Numbered from the stretch's first letter, positions 1-6,010 are shown. The stretch: DNA of 6,401 bases from an uncultured Clostridium sp. (GCA_900556345.1 USOM01000054.1:1-6401); one strand, 5' to 3'. The notes: generated by a model not told the origin, from the sequence alone. A program made the numbers and translations.

Positions 1-388
1 CCCAATTCCCCCAGCAATAAGGGTTGTATGTATTCAATGACCCATGGATCCATCTGTTCTCTTCTGTCCCATGATAATAACCCCAGTAAAATTTTTTTTC
101 GTTAAGGTCTTTATCAAATACATATCGTCGCAGCTCTCTCCAGTTATAAACTGGTTTTGTATAAGCAACCATGTCATATTTCACATCTGCCCTGAATTCA
201 CGAATAACAAAATTATCACCGCATGTCTGCAAAAGATATGCAGTTTCTTCTTTTGACTTTACCATGCGCTGTCTTCCCACTGCCTTATATTGGATCTTAT
301 GCCTGCAGTTAGGACATTTTCCCGTCCTGTTGTGTTTTACGCCATTCACCACCACATTCTTTTCACACCATGTACAGTAGCCTGTGAT
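1..388 (-). pseudogene. PcfJ-like protein fragment (conjugative element), lacks its 5' end and runs off the window
   Basis: On the minus strand one frame is open from about 388 to the left edge (about 129 codons). It begins ITGYCTWCEKN and has a zinc-ribbon-like pattern, CTWC then CPNC 16 residues later, followed by a basic stretch (GRQRMVKSKEE) and an aromatic-rich region (FYWGYYHGTEENRWIHGS). This layout resembles PcfJ-like proteins, which are carried on Gram-positive conjugative plasmids and integrative elements and whose role in transfer is not well defined. No start codon precedes the zinc ribbon: upstream in frame there is a stop within the HEPN gene, and the first in-frame ATG comes only after both Cys pairs. 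The usual N-terminal part is therefore missing. GC is 40% (144/360 counted in 1-360) against 25% just to the right, so the piece is foreign to its neighbour. Assignment is from memory of the family; moderate to good confidence. Confidence 0.65.
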
Positions 389-651
389 ATTTTTCTTCCT
401 ATCTTTTTAGGAAACTTTTCTTTGTTTACATATTCTTTATTAAAATATGCTAAAACATCTTTATGTCTCTTAAAATCAACTTCTTCTATGGCTAATACAG
501 CTCTTATAGCATAAAATATCGCATAATATGCTCTATTATTAGCGCTTGTAAAATCTTTTCCCTCATTAAAAATCATTCTAGCTGTTTCTAATGTTTCTTT
601 TGCTTTATTTAATCTATATTTTGAAAAGCCTTCTATTGTTTCACTATCCAT
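346..651 (-). CDS. HEPN-domain protein (putative toxin of an MNT-HEPN pair), C-terminally truncated
   Basis: The first 91 residues form a helical HEPN domain: KYRLNKAKETLETARMIF (about 11-28), then the family signature NNRAYYAIFYAIRAVL (39-53) and the conserved FKRHKDVLAYFNKEYV (60-75). HEPN proteins of this class are often RNases or RNA-binding toxins, neutralised by a nucleotidyltransferase partner encoded next door. The start ATG overlaps the end of the MNT gene by 8 bases, implying translational coupling. After residue 91 (KISQA) the frame runs into PcfJ-like DNA and gains ten unrelated residues (TVHGVKRMWW) before a stop. Relatives are usually about 125-135 residues, so the last helices are gone and the product is probably unstable or inactive. 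The Rx4-6H motif of HepT-type toxins is not obvious; R40 and H63 are the conserved polar residues I can see. Confidence 0.75.
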   Translation of the reverse strand: MDSETIEGFSKYRLNKAKETLETARMIFNEGKDFTSANNRAYYAIFYAIRAVLAIEEVDFKRHKDVLAYFNKEYVNKEKFPKKIGRKISQATVHGVKRMWW

Positions 652-982
652 TAACTAAAACCACTCCTTCCCTTTCAACATTCTTATAAAAAGGTACAAA
701 GCTTATTCTTGAGTTATATTTTTCTATATTTTTTATTACTGGAGATAATATAATACCTGTATCTAATTCTATATCATAAGCTATATCTGATATCCTATCT
801 CTATATTCTTCTATTTCTTCAAATGATAAATCTGTCAAAATCATAATATCAACATCTGATTGTTTGTTATAATCGCCTCTAGCATAAGAACCATATAAAA
901 TAACTTTTTTTAGTCTTTTTCCTAAAATTTCTTTTACTTGGTTTACAAATGCTTGAATTTCTTTATTTACATTTTTAGGCAT
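644..982 (-). CDS. MNT-type nucleotidyltransferase (putative antitoxin, 112 aa)
   Basis: This is a minimal nucleotidyltransferase with the hallmark GSYARGDYNKQSDVDIMIL: G31-S32 followed by the D43-x-D45 metal-binding pair, with D70, E72 or D74 as candidate third acidic residue. In characterised MntA-HepT systems such enzymes AMPylate and silence the HEPN toxin; that function here is inferred from the motif and from the overlapping HEPN gene downstream. I chose the ATG at 982 over an upstream ATG at 1012. GGGAGG lies seven bases before 982, and the predicted transcription start falls close to 1010, so the upstream ATG would lie at or before the 5' end of the mRNA. The catalytic core looks intact even though the partner toxin is truncated. 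Confidence 0.85.
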   Translation of the reverse strand: MPKNVNKEIQAFVNQVKEILGKRLKKVILYGSYARGDYNKQSDVDIMILTDLSFEEIEEYRDRISDIAYDIELDTGIILSPVIKNIEKYNSRISFVPFYKNVEREGVVLVNG

Positions 983-1016
983 TTTTATCCCTCCCATCTT
1001 TTTTCTACGCATCTAT

Positions 1017-1045
1017 ATTATAACGTTTTTTTCCTATTTTTTCAA
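1017..1045 (-). promoter_or_regulatory. SigA-type promoter of the MNT-HEPN operon
   Basis: On the minus strand, -35 TTGAAA (1040-1045) is followed by exactly 17 bases and -10 TATAAT (1017-1022). This is a near-consensus housekeeping promoter, just upstream of the MNT gene and just past the fhs stop codon. The predicted start near 1010 leaves a leader of about 28 bases that contains the GGGAGG ribosome binding site. I see no operator-like palindrome overlapping it. Confidence 0.8.
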
Positions 1046-1062
1046 GTTATTGGTTAATCTAT

Positions 1063-2724
1063 TTAAAATATCCCCACAACATCCCCATTATCATCTACAT
1101 CTATTCCTTCTGCCGCAGGAACCTTAGGAAGTCCTGGCATTGTCATTATTTTACCACAATACACAACAATAAATTCAGCACCATTTTTTATAGCCACATC
1201 TCTTACTGTTATATAAAAAGGTTCTTTACATTCCAAGTTCTTGGCATCATCAGATAATGAATACTGTGTTTTTGCAATACAAATTGGCAGATTTGATTTT
1301 CCTAAATTTTTAATTTTTTCTATGTTTTCTTCTGCTAAATCTGTATATTTTATATCTTCTGCACCATATATTTTTTTAGCAACTTTTTCAATTTTTTCTT
1401 TTATATCGTCACTATCCTCATAAACAAATTTAAAATCTGTTTCTTTTTCTGAAATTTGAACAATTTTTTCAGCTATATCTATTGCTCCATCTCCGCCTTT
1501 TGCCCATCCTTCAACTACACTTGATGGGATACATTTTTTAGTTAAATCATTTTTTACAAAATCAATTTCAGTATCTGTGTCTGTATTAAATTTATTTATT
1601 GCAACTATTACATTTAATCCAAACTCATTTTTCATATTATATATATGTTTATATAAATTATGCATTCCATTTTTTAAAGCTTCATCATTTGGTTTTAAAA
1701 TATCTTCTTTTGCCACTCCTCCGTGATATTTAAGAGCTTTTATTGTTGCAACAATTACAACTACATTTGGTTTCAATTCTGCTTTTCTGCATTTTATGTC
1801 TAAAAATTTTTCTGCACCTAAATCTGACCCAAATCCCGCTTCTGTAATTGCAAAATCTCCTAATTTTAACGCTAATTTTGTAGCTCTTACAGAATTACAA
1901 CCATGTGCAATATTTGCAAAAGGTCCTCCGTGAATTATGCAAGGTGTTCCTTCTAATGATTGTACTAAATTTGGATTTATAGCGTCTTTTAAAAGAACTG
2001 TCATTGCTCCTTCTGCTTTTAAATCTTTTGCATATACAGGTTCTTCATCTTCATTGTAACCAATTATTATATTTCCAAGTCTTTTTCTTAAATCATTTAT
2101 ATCATTTGATAAACATAGTATTGCCATTATTTCTGATGCAACAGTTATATCAAAACCATCTTTTCTAGGTACAATTTTATTTTCTCCAGATAAGCCTGTT
2201 TCAATGCATCTTAATTGTCTATCATTTAGGTCTACACATCTTTTCCATGTAACTCTTTTTATTTTTAACTCATTTCCAAAATAAATGTGATTATCTATCA
2301 TTGATGATAGTAAGTTATTAGCTGATGTTATAGCATGTATATCTCCTGTAAAATGTAGGTTTATATCTTCCATTGGAGCAATTTGAACTTTTCCTCCACC
2401 TGTTGCTCCACCTTTCATTCCAAAAACTGGCCCTAAAGATGGTTCTCTTAGTGCTAATATTGCTTTTTTATTTATTTTGTTTAGTCCATCTGCTATTGCA
2501 ATCGATACCGTTGTTTTTCCTTCTCCTAGTGGTGTTGGATTCATTGCTGTAACTAGTACTAGTTTTCCATTTTGGTTTGATTTTAATCTTGTAAATGTTT
2601 GTTCATTTATTTTTGCTTTATATTTACCATACTCCTCTATTTCATCTTCTTGTAATCCACACTTTTTGCTTATATTGTTTATGTTTTGTAATTTAGTAGC
2701 TCTTGCTATTTCTATATCTGTCAT
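1063..2724 (-). CDS. fhs: formate--tetrahydrofolate ligase
   Basis: The enzyme joins formate to tetrahydrofolate using ATP, giving 10-formyl-THF for purine and formyl-Met synthesis; in acetogens it is also a step of the methyl branch of the Wood-Ljungdahl pathway. It is cytosolic. The 553-residue product matches the family length of about 555. Visible landmarks are the N-terminal MTDIEIARATK, the ATP-binding loop TPLGEGKTT (64-72), the glycine-rich GMKGGATGGGKVQIAP (102-117), FTGDIHAITSANNLL (125-139), HGGPFANIAHGCNS (265-278), TEAGFGSDLGAEKF (294-307) and the C-terminal MPGLPKVPAAEGIDVD. An in-frame ATG 20 codons upstream (2784) is rejected because it sits in the preceding gene's terminator hairpin and adds residues alien to the family. 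The ATG at 2724 follows AAGGGTGAT. No other folate or acetogenesis gene is in the window, so a housekeeping one-carbon role is the safer reading. Confidence 0.97.
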   Translation of the reverse strand: MTDIEIARATKLQNINNISKKCGLQEDEIEEYGKYKAKINEQTFTRLKSNQNGKLVLVTAMNPTPLGEGKTTVSIAIADGLNKINKKAILALREPSLGPVFGMKGGATGGGKVQIAPMEDINLHFTGDIHAITSANNLLSSMIDNHIYFGNELKIKRVTWKRCVDLNDRQLRCIETGLSGENKIVPRKDGFDITVASEIMAILCLSNDINDLRKRLGNIIIGYNEDEEPVYAKDLKAEGAMTVLLKDAINPNLVQSLEGTPCIIHGGPFANIAHGCNSVRATKLALKLGDFAITEAGFGSDLGAEKFLDIKCRKAELKPNVVVIVATIKALKYHGGVAKEDILKPNDEALKNGMHNLYKHIYNMKNEFGLNVIVAINKFNTDTDTEIDFVKNDLTKKCIPSSVVEGWAKGGDGAIDIAEKIVQISEKETDFKFVYEDSDDIKEKIEKVAKKIYGAEDIKYTDLAEENIEKIKNLGKSNLPICIAKTQYSLSDDAKNLECKEPFYITVRDVAIKNGAEFIVVYCGKIMTMPGLPKVPAAEGIDVDDNGDVVGIF

Positions 2725-2755
2725 ATTATCACCCTTTTTCTTTTTTATATGGTTA

Positions 2756-2784
2756 ATAGTAGCATAAAAAAATAAATCCTGCAA
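2756..2784 (-). promoter_or_regulatory. candidate fhs promoter overlapping the upstream terminator
   Basis: On the minus strand the extended -10 TGC-TACTAT (-10 at 2756-2761) lies 17 bases from a poor -35, TTGCAG (2779-2784), which is part of the terminator stem. It is the best candidate in the short gap between the terminator and the fhs ribosome binding site and would give a leader of roughly 25 bases. The -35 matches consensus at only three positions, so this rests mainly on the extended -10 and on position. Confidence 0.35.
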
Positions 2785-2802
2785 TGATTTTTGCAGGATT
2801 TA
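2773..2802 (-). terminator. Rho-independent terminator after the L,D-transpeptidase gene
   Basis: A perfect 12-bp inverted repeat (arms 2773-2784 and 2791-2802, core ATCCTGCA/TGCAGGAT) encloses a six-base loop. On the minus strand it is followed by TTATTTTTTTATG, a good U-tract. It begins 12 bases past the L,D-transpeptidase stop codon and should insulate that gene from fhs. Confidence 0.88.
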
Positions 2803-2813
2803 CTTTAATTTAT

Positions 2814-3917
2814 TTATTCTTTTATTGTTGTGTCATCATTACTCTTATTTGAACCTATCTCATTTCCATTTGTGTTACTATTTTCATTTCCAGATGGTGT
2901 ACTATTACTTGTATTTCCAGAAGTATTTGTATTGTTTCCATTAGATGTTGATGAGTTTGATGTGTTTCCATCAGATGTATTATTTTTTTCTGGCTCTGCT
3001 GGTTTTTCCTGTTCAGCAGGTTTTGTTGGTTCTTGTGGCTTTGTATTTTCACTGACACTATTATTATTTGTATTTTCTTGTTTTGTATCCTCTTTTTTTG
3101 GTTGTTCTACTGCACTAGAAGCTGGTTCTGTGTAGCCTTTCCAAGGATTCTTTGGTAATGGGTCTGTTGGGTCCCAATTTCTACATTTTTCATTTGAAGA
3201 TATTTTTTGTGCTGATGGCTTACCAAGTGGTCCTGGATCTGATGATGAATAAAACTCTACATTTGTACCACTTGCACAATTTGAATATATCCAATATGCA
3301 TCTGCAACTGTAAGTCTAATACATCCAGCAGAAGCTTTTGTTCCTAATTTATCATAAGCTGTATATTTTAATGAATCTGGAGAATTTGTTGCATAAGGTA
3401 CAGAGTGGAATAGAATATGTCCTGTTATTCTTGAACAATATTGACCATAAACTCCACCATTTAATTGGTGCCATCTATATTTATTGCTCATTTTGTATGT
3501 ACCAGATGTTGGAGTTGCTTTTCCTGTTGAACATACCATTGCTTTTACAGGTACTGTATATTTTCCTGAGTTGTCCTTTTTGTAAACTGTTACAACATTT
3601 GCACCATAATTAACTTTTATATGGTATTTTTCTTTACTATTTTTTTCCTCTTCCTCCGGATTTTCTACTTTTGTATCTTCAGCATCCTCATCCCAGCTTG
3701 TATCTTCTGGATTTTCTACTGTATCTTCGTTTTCAATTGTATTTTCCTCTTGAGGTATTTCTTCTATTGGAGCTGTAACTGCTTCTGATATTGTTGGTTC
3801 TGTTGTTCCACTTTTATGTTTTGCTTTACCTAAAGACATAATAAACAATATTGAAGCTATTATAATTAATATTAATAGAATTATTTGTATTTTTTTATAA
3901 TTACTTAATCTTTCCAT
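2814..3917 (-). CDS. membrane-anchored L,D-transpeptidase (YkuD domain) with long low-complexity tail
   Basis: YkuD-type L,D-transpeptidases make 3-3 cross-links in peptidoglycan or attach proteins to it, outside the membrane. The 367-residue product has a short basic N-terminus and one hydrophobic segment (about 11-29) that probably stays as an anchor. An acidic Glu-rich linker follows (about 37-97), then the YkuD domain (about 98-223). The catalytic signature is visible: H167 and H171 in GHILFHS and the nucleophile C199 in SAGCIRL. After a Cys- and Trp-containing segment ending NPWKGY (about 261) come a Pro/Lys/Glu-rich stretch (to about 311) and an Asn/Ser/Thr/Gly-rich tail (to 367), probably disordered and threaded through the wall. 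AAGGGAAG precedes the ATG. It lies 41 bases after the patatin-like gene with no terminator between, so the two are probably co-transcribed, and it is closed by a strong terminator. Confidence 0.92.
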   Translation of the reverse strand: MERLSNYKKIQIILLILIIIASILFIMSLGKAKHKSGTTEPTISEAVTAPIEEIPQEENTIENEDTVENPEDTSWDEDAEDTKVENPEEEEKNSKEKYHIKVNYGANVVTVYKKDNSGKYTVPVKAMVCSTGKATPTSGTYKMSNKYRWHQLNGGVYGQYCSRITGHILFHSVPYATNSPDSLKYTAYDKLGTKASAGCIRLTVADAYWIYSNCASGTNVEFYSSSDPGPLGKPSAQKISSNEKCRNWDPTDPLPKNPWKGYTEPASSAVEQPKKEDTKQENTNNNSVSENTKPQEPTKPAEQEKPAEPEKNNTSDGNTSNSSTSNGNNTNTSGNTSNSTPSGNENSNTNGNEIGSNKSNDDTTIKE

Positions 3918-3958
3918 ACTTTTCTTCCCTTTTTATTTTTTATACAATAATTCTAACA

Positions 3959-4813
3959 TTATTTATTTTTATCGTCAATATATTTTTTAGTAATTTTATA
4001 TCCCATATTATATAAGTAATCAATATCACTGGTATCAAGTAACCCAACCTTTTTGGTGGTGATTGTAATTAATTCATCAATCCCATTTAACTCATAATTT
4101 GAAAGTTCGTGTTCCATTAAACCTATTGACCTTACTGCAATATCAATTAAATTTTTACAGCAATCTCCTTTTTTCTCTTTTGATGCAAAATTTATTCCTA
4201 ATACTTTATCTGCCCCCATTTCTTTTAATTCTCTCCAGGCAACGTTTTCTCTTACTCCTCCATCTATTAACTGCATATTTTCATACATATATGGCGAAAA
4301 TACAACAGGGAAACCGCAACTGCTTCTAACTGCTACATCAATCGGGCTATCTACTATATATTTTATCTCATCAGATATATTTTGTCGTATTTCTTTTGAC
4401 GAAAATATAATAACCTCTCCATTTTGTAAGTTTACAGCAGGAACCGCAATTGGCATTTTTAGGTCATTCATTTTGTATACATTATTTTCTTTGCAAATTT
4501 CTTTCATTGCTTTAGTTAAAAAGTTTCCACTATTTAAACCATCAACAATTATTCTTCCTGTAAATAATAATCCTCCTATAATTTTGAATATATTTTTTAT
4601 ATCTATATATCGTACCTTTTTTAGATGCCTTTTCAATGTTTTATACATCTCATCACTTGTAAAGTCCAGTGCATATAATACCGCAATTATACTACCAGAT
4701 GATGTTCCTGCTACCATATCAAATTTTAAATTTTTCTCCTCTAATGCTTTTAATGCTCCAATATGTGCAAATGCTTTTATTCCTCCACCTGAAAAACATA
4801 GTGCTTTTTTCAT
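3959..4813 (-). CDS. patatin-like phospholipase (lipid acyl hydrolase)
   Basis: The 284-residue protein is a serine hydrolase of the patatin family, which cleaves acyl chains from phospholipids or other lipids with a Ser-Asp dyad. Signatures seen: the oxyanion-hole glycines SGGGIKAFAHIG (8-19), the nucleophile elbow GTSSG (36-40, Ser38) in AGTSSGSIIAVLYA, and the dyad Asp184 in DGGVREN. It has no signal peptide or clear transmembrane segment, so it is probably cytosolic or membrane-peripheral, like the bacterial RssA/YchK-type proteins. The ATG at 4813 is chosen because GGAGG lies eight bases upstream; a TTG-initiated reading six codons longer would place that ribosome binding site inside the gene. 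It is followed after 41 bases by the L,D-transpeptidase, suggesting an envelope-maintenance unit, though the substrate is unknown. Confidence 0.93.
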   Translation of the reverse strand: MKKALCFSGGGIKAFAHIGALKALEEKNLKFDMVAGTSSGSIIAVLYALDFTSDEMYKTLKRHLKKVRYIDIKNIFKIIGGLLFTGRIIVDGLNSGNFLTKAMKEICKENNVYKMNDLKMPIAVPAVNLQNGEVIIFSSKEIRQNISDEIKYIVDSPIDVAVRSSCGFPVVFSPYMYENMQLIDGGVRENVAWRELKEMGADKVLGINFASKEKKGDCCKNLIDIAVRSIGLMEHELSNYELNGIDELITITTKKVGLLDTSDIDYLYNMGYKITKKYIDDKNK

Positions 4814-4826
4814 AACATTTACCTCC

Positions 4827-4877
4827 AACAAAAAACTCGAATTACTAATATTGTATTAATAATTCGAGTTTTTTGTT
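4827..4877 (-). terminator. long terminator-like hairpin between the 145-aa gene and the patatin-like gene
   Basis: An 18-bp perfect inverted repeat (arms 4827-4844 and 4860-4877, core ACTCGAATTA/TAATTCGAGT) is flanked by an A-run on one arm and a T-run on the other, the form of a bidirectional terminator. A smaller stem (4846-4850 with 4854-4858) lies in its loop. It starts six bases past the stop of the 145-aa gene. The 3' arm directly abuts the GGAGG of the patatin-like gene, so there is no room for a downstream U-tract beyond the stem itself. Confidence 0.75.
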
Positions 4878-4879
4878 AT
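4850..4879 (-). promoter_or_regulatory. candidate promoter of the patatin-like gene, nested in the terminator hairpin
   Basis: On the minus strand -10 TACAAT (4850-4855, five of six consensus bases) lies in the hairpin loop, with -35 ATAACA (4874-4879, four of six) 18 bases upstream. Transcription would start near 4843 and make an mRNA lacking the 5' arm, so the hairpin could not re-form in it. No other position between the two genes offers a promoter. Confidence 0.4.
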
Positions 4880-4882
4880 TTT

Positions 4883-5320
4883 TTATAAATATGTTTTTAA
4901 GGTTTCTACACTATCTTCTTGCATTTTTACAAATTCATCTAATAAATTGTGGATGTTTTTGTCTATATCTGGGTTTTGATTTAGCAATCTTCTTCCTTCT
5001 ATTATTCCCATATTTGTTCCATTTAGTAATAATTCTGAAAGGTTTGAGTTGCTTTTGTCGCTCATCGCTTTCATTTGTATTCCCCACCATGTCATTACTT
5101 TGTTCATTGCACTTGTTTCGTGTGGTTCTTTTTCATCTTCGTAGTTTTCATATAGATTGTTTACTCTTCTTGAGATGTCTTTGTATTTATTGTATTCTAG
5201 TTCTAGTGTTTTTTTAAAGTCTTCATCTCCTACTTTTTTTACCACAAATTCTATTGCATCCATTCCCATTGTGGCTCCTTTGTTTAATTCGTCTAGGACG
5301 TTTAAGTCATTATTTTCCAT
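4883..5320 (-). CDS. conserved-looking hypothetical helical protein, 145 aa
   Basis: I recall similar clostridial hypothetical proteins but cannot name a family or function. The protein is acidic, with no signal peptide or membrane segment, and looks all-helical. Two similar segments appear half a protein apart: LNKGATMGMDAIEFV (12-26) and LLNGTNMGIIEGRRLL (98-113), each followed by another predicted helix (about 34-59 and 121-144). This suggests a four-helix bundle with internal two-fold symmetry, perhaps ferritin-like, although a clear set of metal-binding Glu/His residues is not evident. The central segment EPHETSAMNKVMTWWGIQMKAM (two fields: 66-76 and 77-86) links the halves. AAGGAGG sits eight bases before the ATG. 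It appears monocistronic, with its own candidate promoter upstream and a terminator downstream. Confidence 0.85.
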   Translation of the reverse strand: MENNDLNVLDELNKGATMGMDAIEFVVKKVGDEDFKKTLELEYNKYKDISRRVNNLYENYEDEKEPHETSAMNKVMTWWGIQMKAMSDKSNSNLSELLLNGTNMGIIEGRRLLNQNPDIDKNIHNLLDEFVKMQEDSVETLKTYL

Positions 5321-5328
5321 TTTGTTTT

Positions 5329-5341
5329 CCTCCTTTGGAGG
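5329..5341 (-). promoter_or_regulatory. ribosome binding site within a perfect palindrome
   Basis: The minus-strand leader of the 145-aa gene reads CCTCCAAAGGAGG. The Shine-Dalgarno GGAGG (5329-5333) can pair with CCTCC (5337-5341) across a three-base loop. If the five-bp hairpin forms it would hide the ribosome binding site. It does not extend beyond five pairs, so the effect may be modest. Confidence 0.5.
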
Positions 5342-5371
5342 TAGTTTGTGCAGTTTTGGGGAAAATAATTC

Positions 5372-5377
5372 ATTATA
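5372..5377 (-). promoter_or_regulatory. candidate -10 box for the 145-aa gene
   Basis: The minus strand carries a perfect TATAAT about 50 bases before the start codon. No good -35 is found 16-18 bases upstream (AAATAG at 17), so either an activator helps or the true promoter is elsewhere in this AT-rich gap. Confidence 0.4.
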
Positions 5378-5430
5378 CCGATAGTTTTATAATTCTATTT
5401 TTTCTTTGTAATCTACATATACAATAAATC

Positions 5431-5710
5431 CTAACAATAGAATTTAACACTTTCTGTTCCTTGTACCTCTTTCCATTTTGAAACAATTCTAAAATAATTC
5501 ATTGTAATAATATCTAGTATTTTATTTAATTCATTGTTTGGAATTTTGCTAGAGTTATTCGCCAGCACACATCCTCCAGCCTTGGTAATCCATACCTTGG
5601 TAGCATTTCCTGTAGGTTTTCCTTTTGAAATATGTACATGAATAGGCTCATTATTCTCATTAGACCAAAAATAAATTTTATAACCGCATTATTTCTAATA
5701 AATTAGGCAA
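5431..5710 (-). pseudogene. DUF4160-type small protein, disrupted by a one-base frameshift near the start
   Basis: The minus-strand frame 5688-5431 encodes 85 residues starting CGYKIYFWSNENNEPIHVH and ending KFYC. The EPIHVH motif is typical of DUF4160 proteins, small proteins of unknown function often found beside another small gene. This frame has no start codon and a stop (5689-5691) just before it. In another frame a TTG at 5710 begins MPNLLEIM, the expected N-terminus, with AAGGAGG (5719-5725) eight bases upstream; that frame ends three codons later (ATG CGG TTA TAA). Skipping one base (5686) would join them as MPNLLEIM-GYKIYFW and restore a protein of about 93 residues. The start overlaps the end of the upstream gene by eight bases, a coupled arrangement. 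It is a recent frameshift, a sequencing error, or, less likely, recoding. The region 5378-5702 contains nothing else I can support. Confidence 0.72.
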
Positions 5711-5978
5711 ATTTAAGACCTCCTTCACGTGCATATTTAAAGAATAGATGGGCACCTCTTTCAACTATTTTTTTAAATTCTTCTACTTCTTCATCAGAAT
5801 ATTGTCCATCTCTTTCTATTATCTTATAACTAGGAAGCTCAAAAACGACTGTATCAAAACCATGTTCCGTAGGACGTTCAAATGATACTCTAATATATTC
5901 CTCTCCATTTTCTTTTTTACGAATGTCTGAAAAAACAAGTTCTGTTTCATCTGGATATTTACAAAGTGTGTATACCAT
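5703..5978 (-). CDS. hypothetical protein, 91 aa, partner gene of the DUF4160-type protein
   Basis: I do not recognise a named family. The protein is soluble and acidic, with an N-terminal part that looks beta-rich (MVYTLCKYPDETELVFSDI; VSFERPTEHGFDTVVFELP) and a C-terminal helix pair (SDEEVEEFKKIVERGAHLFFKYA, about 61-83, given as two helices). AGGGGG precedes the ATG at 5978. Its final codons contain the ribosome binding site and TTG start of the DUF4160-type gene, so the two were made as a coupled pair. Small two-gene units of this shape can be toxin-antitoxin modules, but nothing in either sequence shows a toxic activity. No convincing promoter is seen; a weak TAAAAT (5998-6003) is the best -10, or it may be read through from the tRNA cluster. 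Confidence 0.78.
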   Translation of the reverse strand: MVYTLCKYPDETELVFSDIRKKENGEEYIRVSFERPTEHGFDTVVFELPSYKIIERDGQYSDEEVEEFKKIVERGAHLFFKYAREGGLKFA

Positions 5979-6010
5979 AAATAATCCCCCTTTTATAATT
6001 TTATTTTTAC

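Noticed and set aside
346..378. Ten C-terminal residues TVHGVKRMWW of the HEPN protein as a genuine tail
   Set aside because: The same DNA encodes the PcfJ-like zinc ribbon in another frame, so these residues are a by-product of the junction.
983..1012. Ten-residue N-terminal extension of the MNT protein from the ATG at 1012
   Set aside because: The predicted transcript starts near 1010 and the ribosome binding site lies inside the extension.
2725..2784. Twenty-residue N-terminal extension of fhs
   Set aside because: Its ATG lies in the terminator hairpin and the added residues do not fit the family.
2855..3058. Minus-strand frame rich in Gln, His and Ile inside the transpeptidase gene
   Set aside because: It is a shifted reading of the Asn/Ser/Thr-rich tail and has no ribosome binding site.
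4814..4831. TTG start six codons upstream of the patatin-like ATG
   Set aside because: It would place the GGAGG ribosome binding site inside the coding sequence.
4873..5217. Plus-strand hydrophobic reading frame (and similar ones at 2477-2767 and 2830-3135)
   Set aside because: These are antisense shadows of AT-rich genes; the Phe/Leu-rich pattern is what the reverse of Lys/Glu-rich coding gives, and none has a ribosome binding site I trust.
5366..5542. Three copies of AATTCATT between 5366 and 5542
   Set aside because: Two fall in coding sequence (NEL, MNY), one overlaps a -10 box, and the spacing is irregular; chance in AT-rich DNA.
5677..5691. RF2-like programmed +1 frameshift at TTA TAA in the DUF4160-type gene
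   Set aside because: Slippage of the Leu tRNA onto UAU would be poorly paired and no stimulatory Shine-Dalgarno lies just upstream; a simple extra base is more likely.
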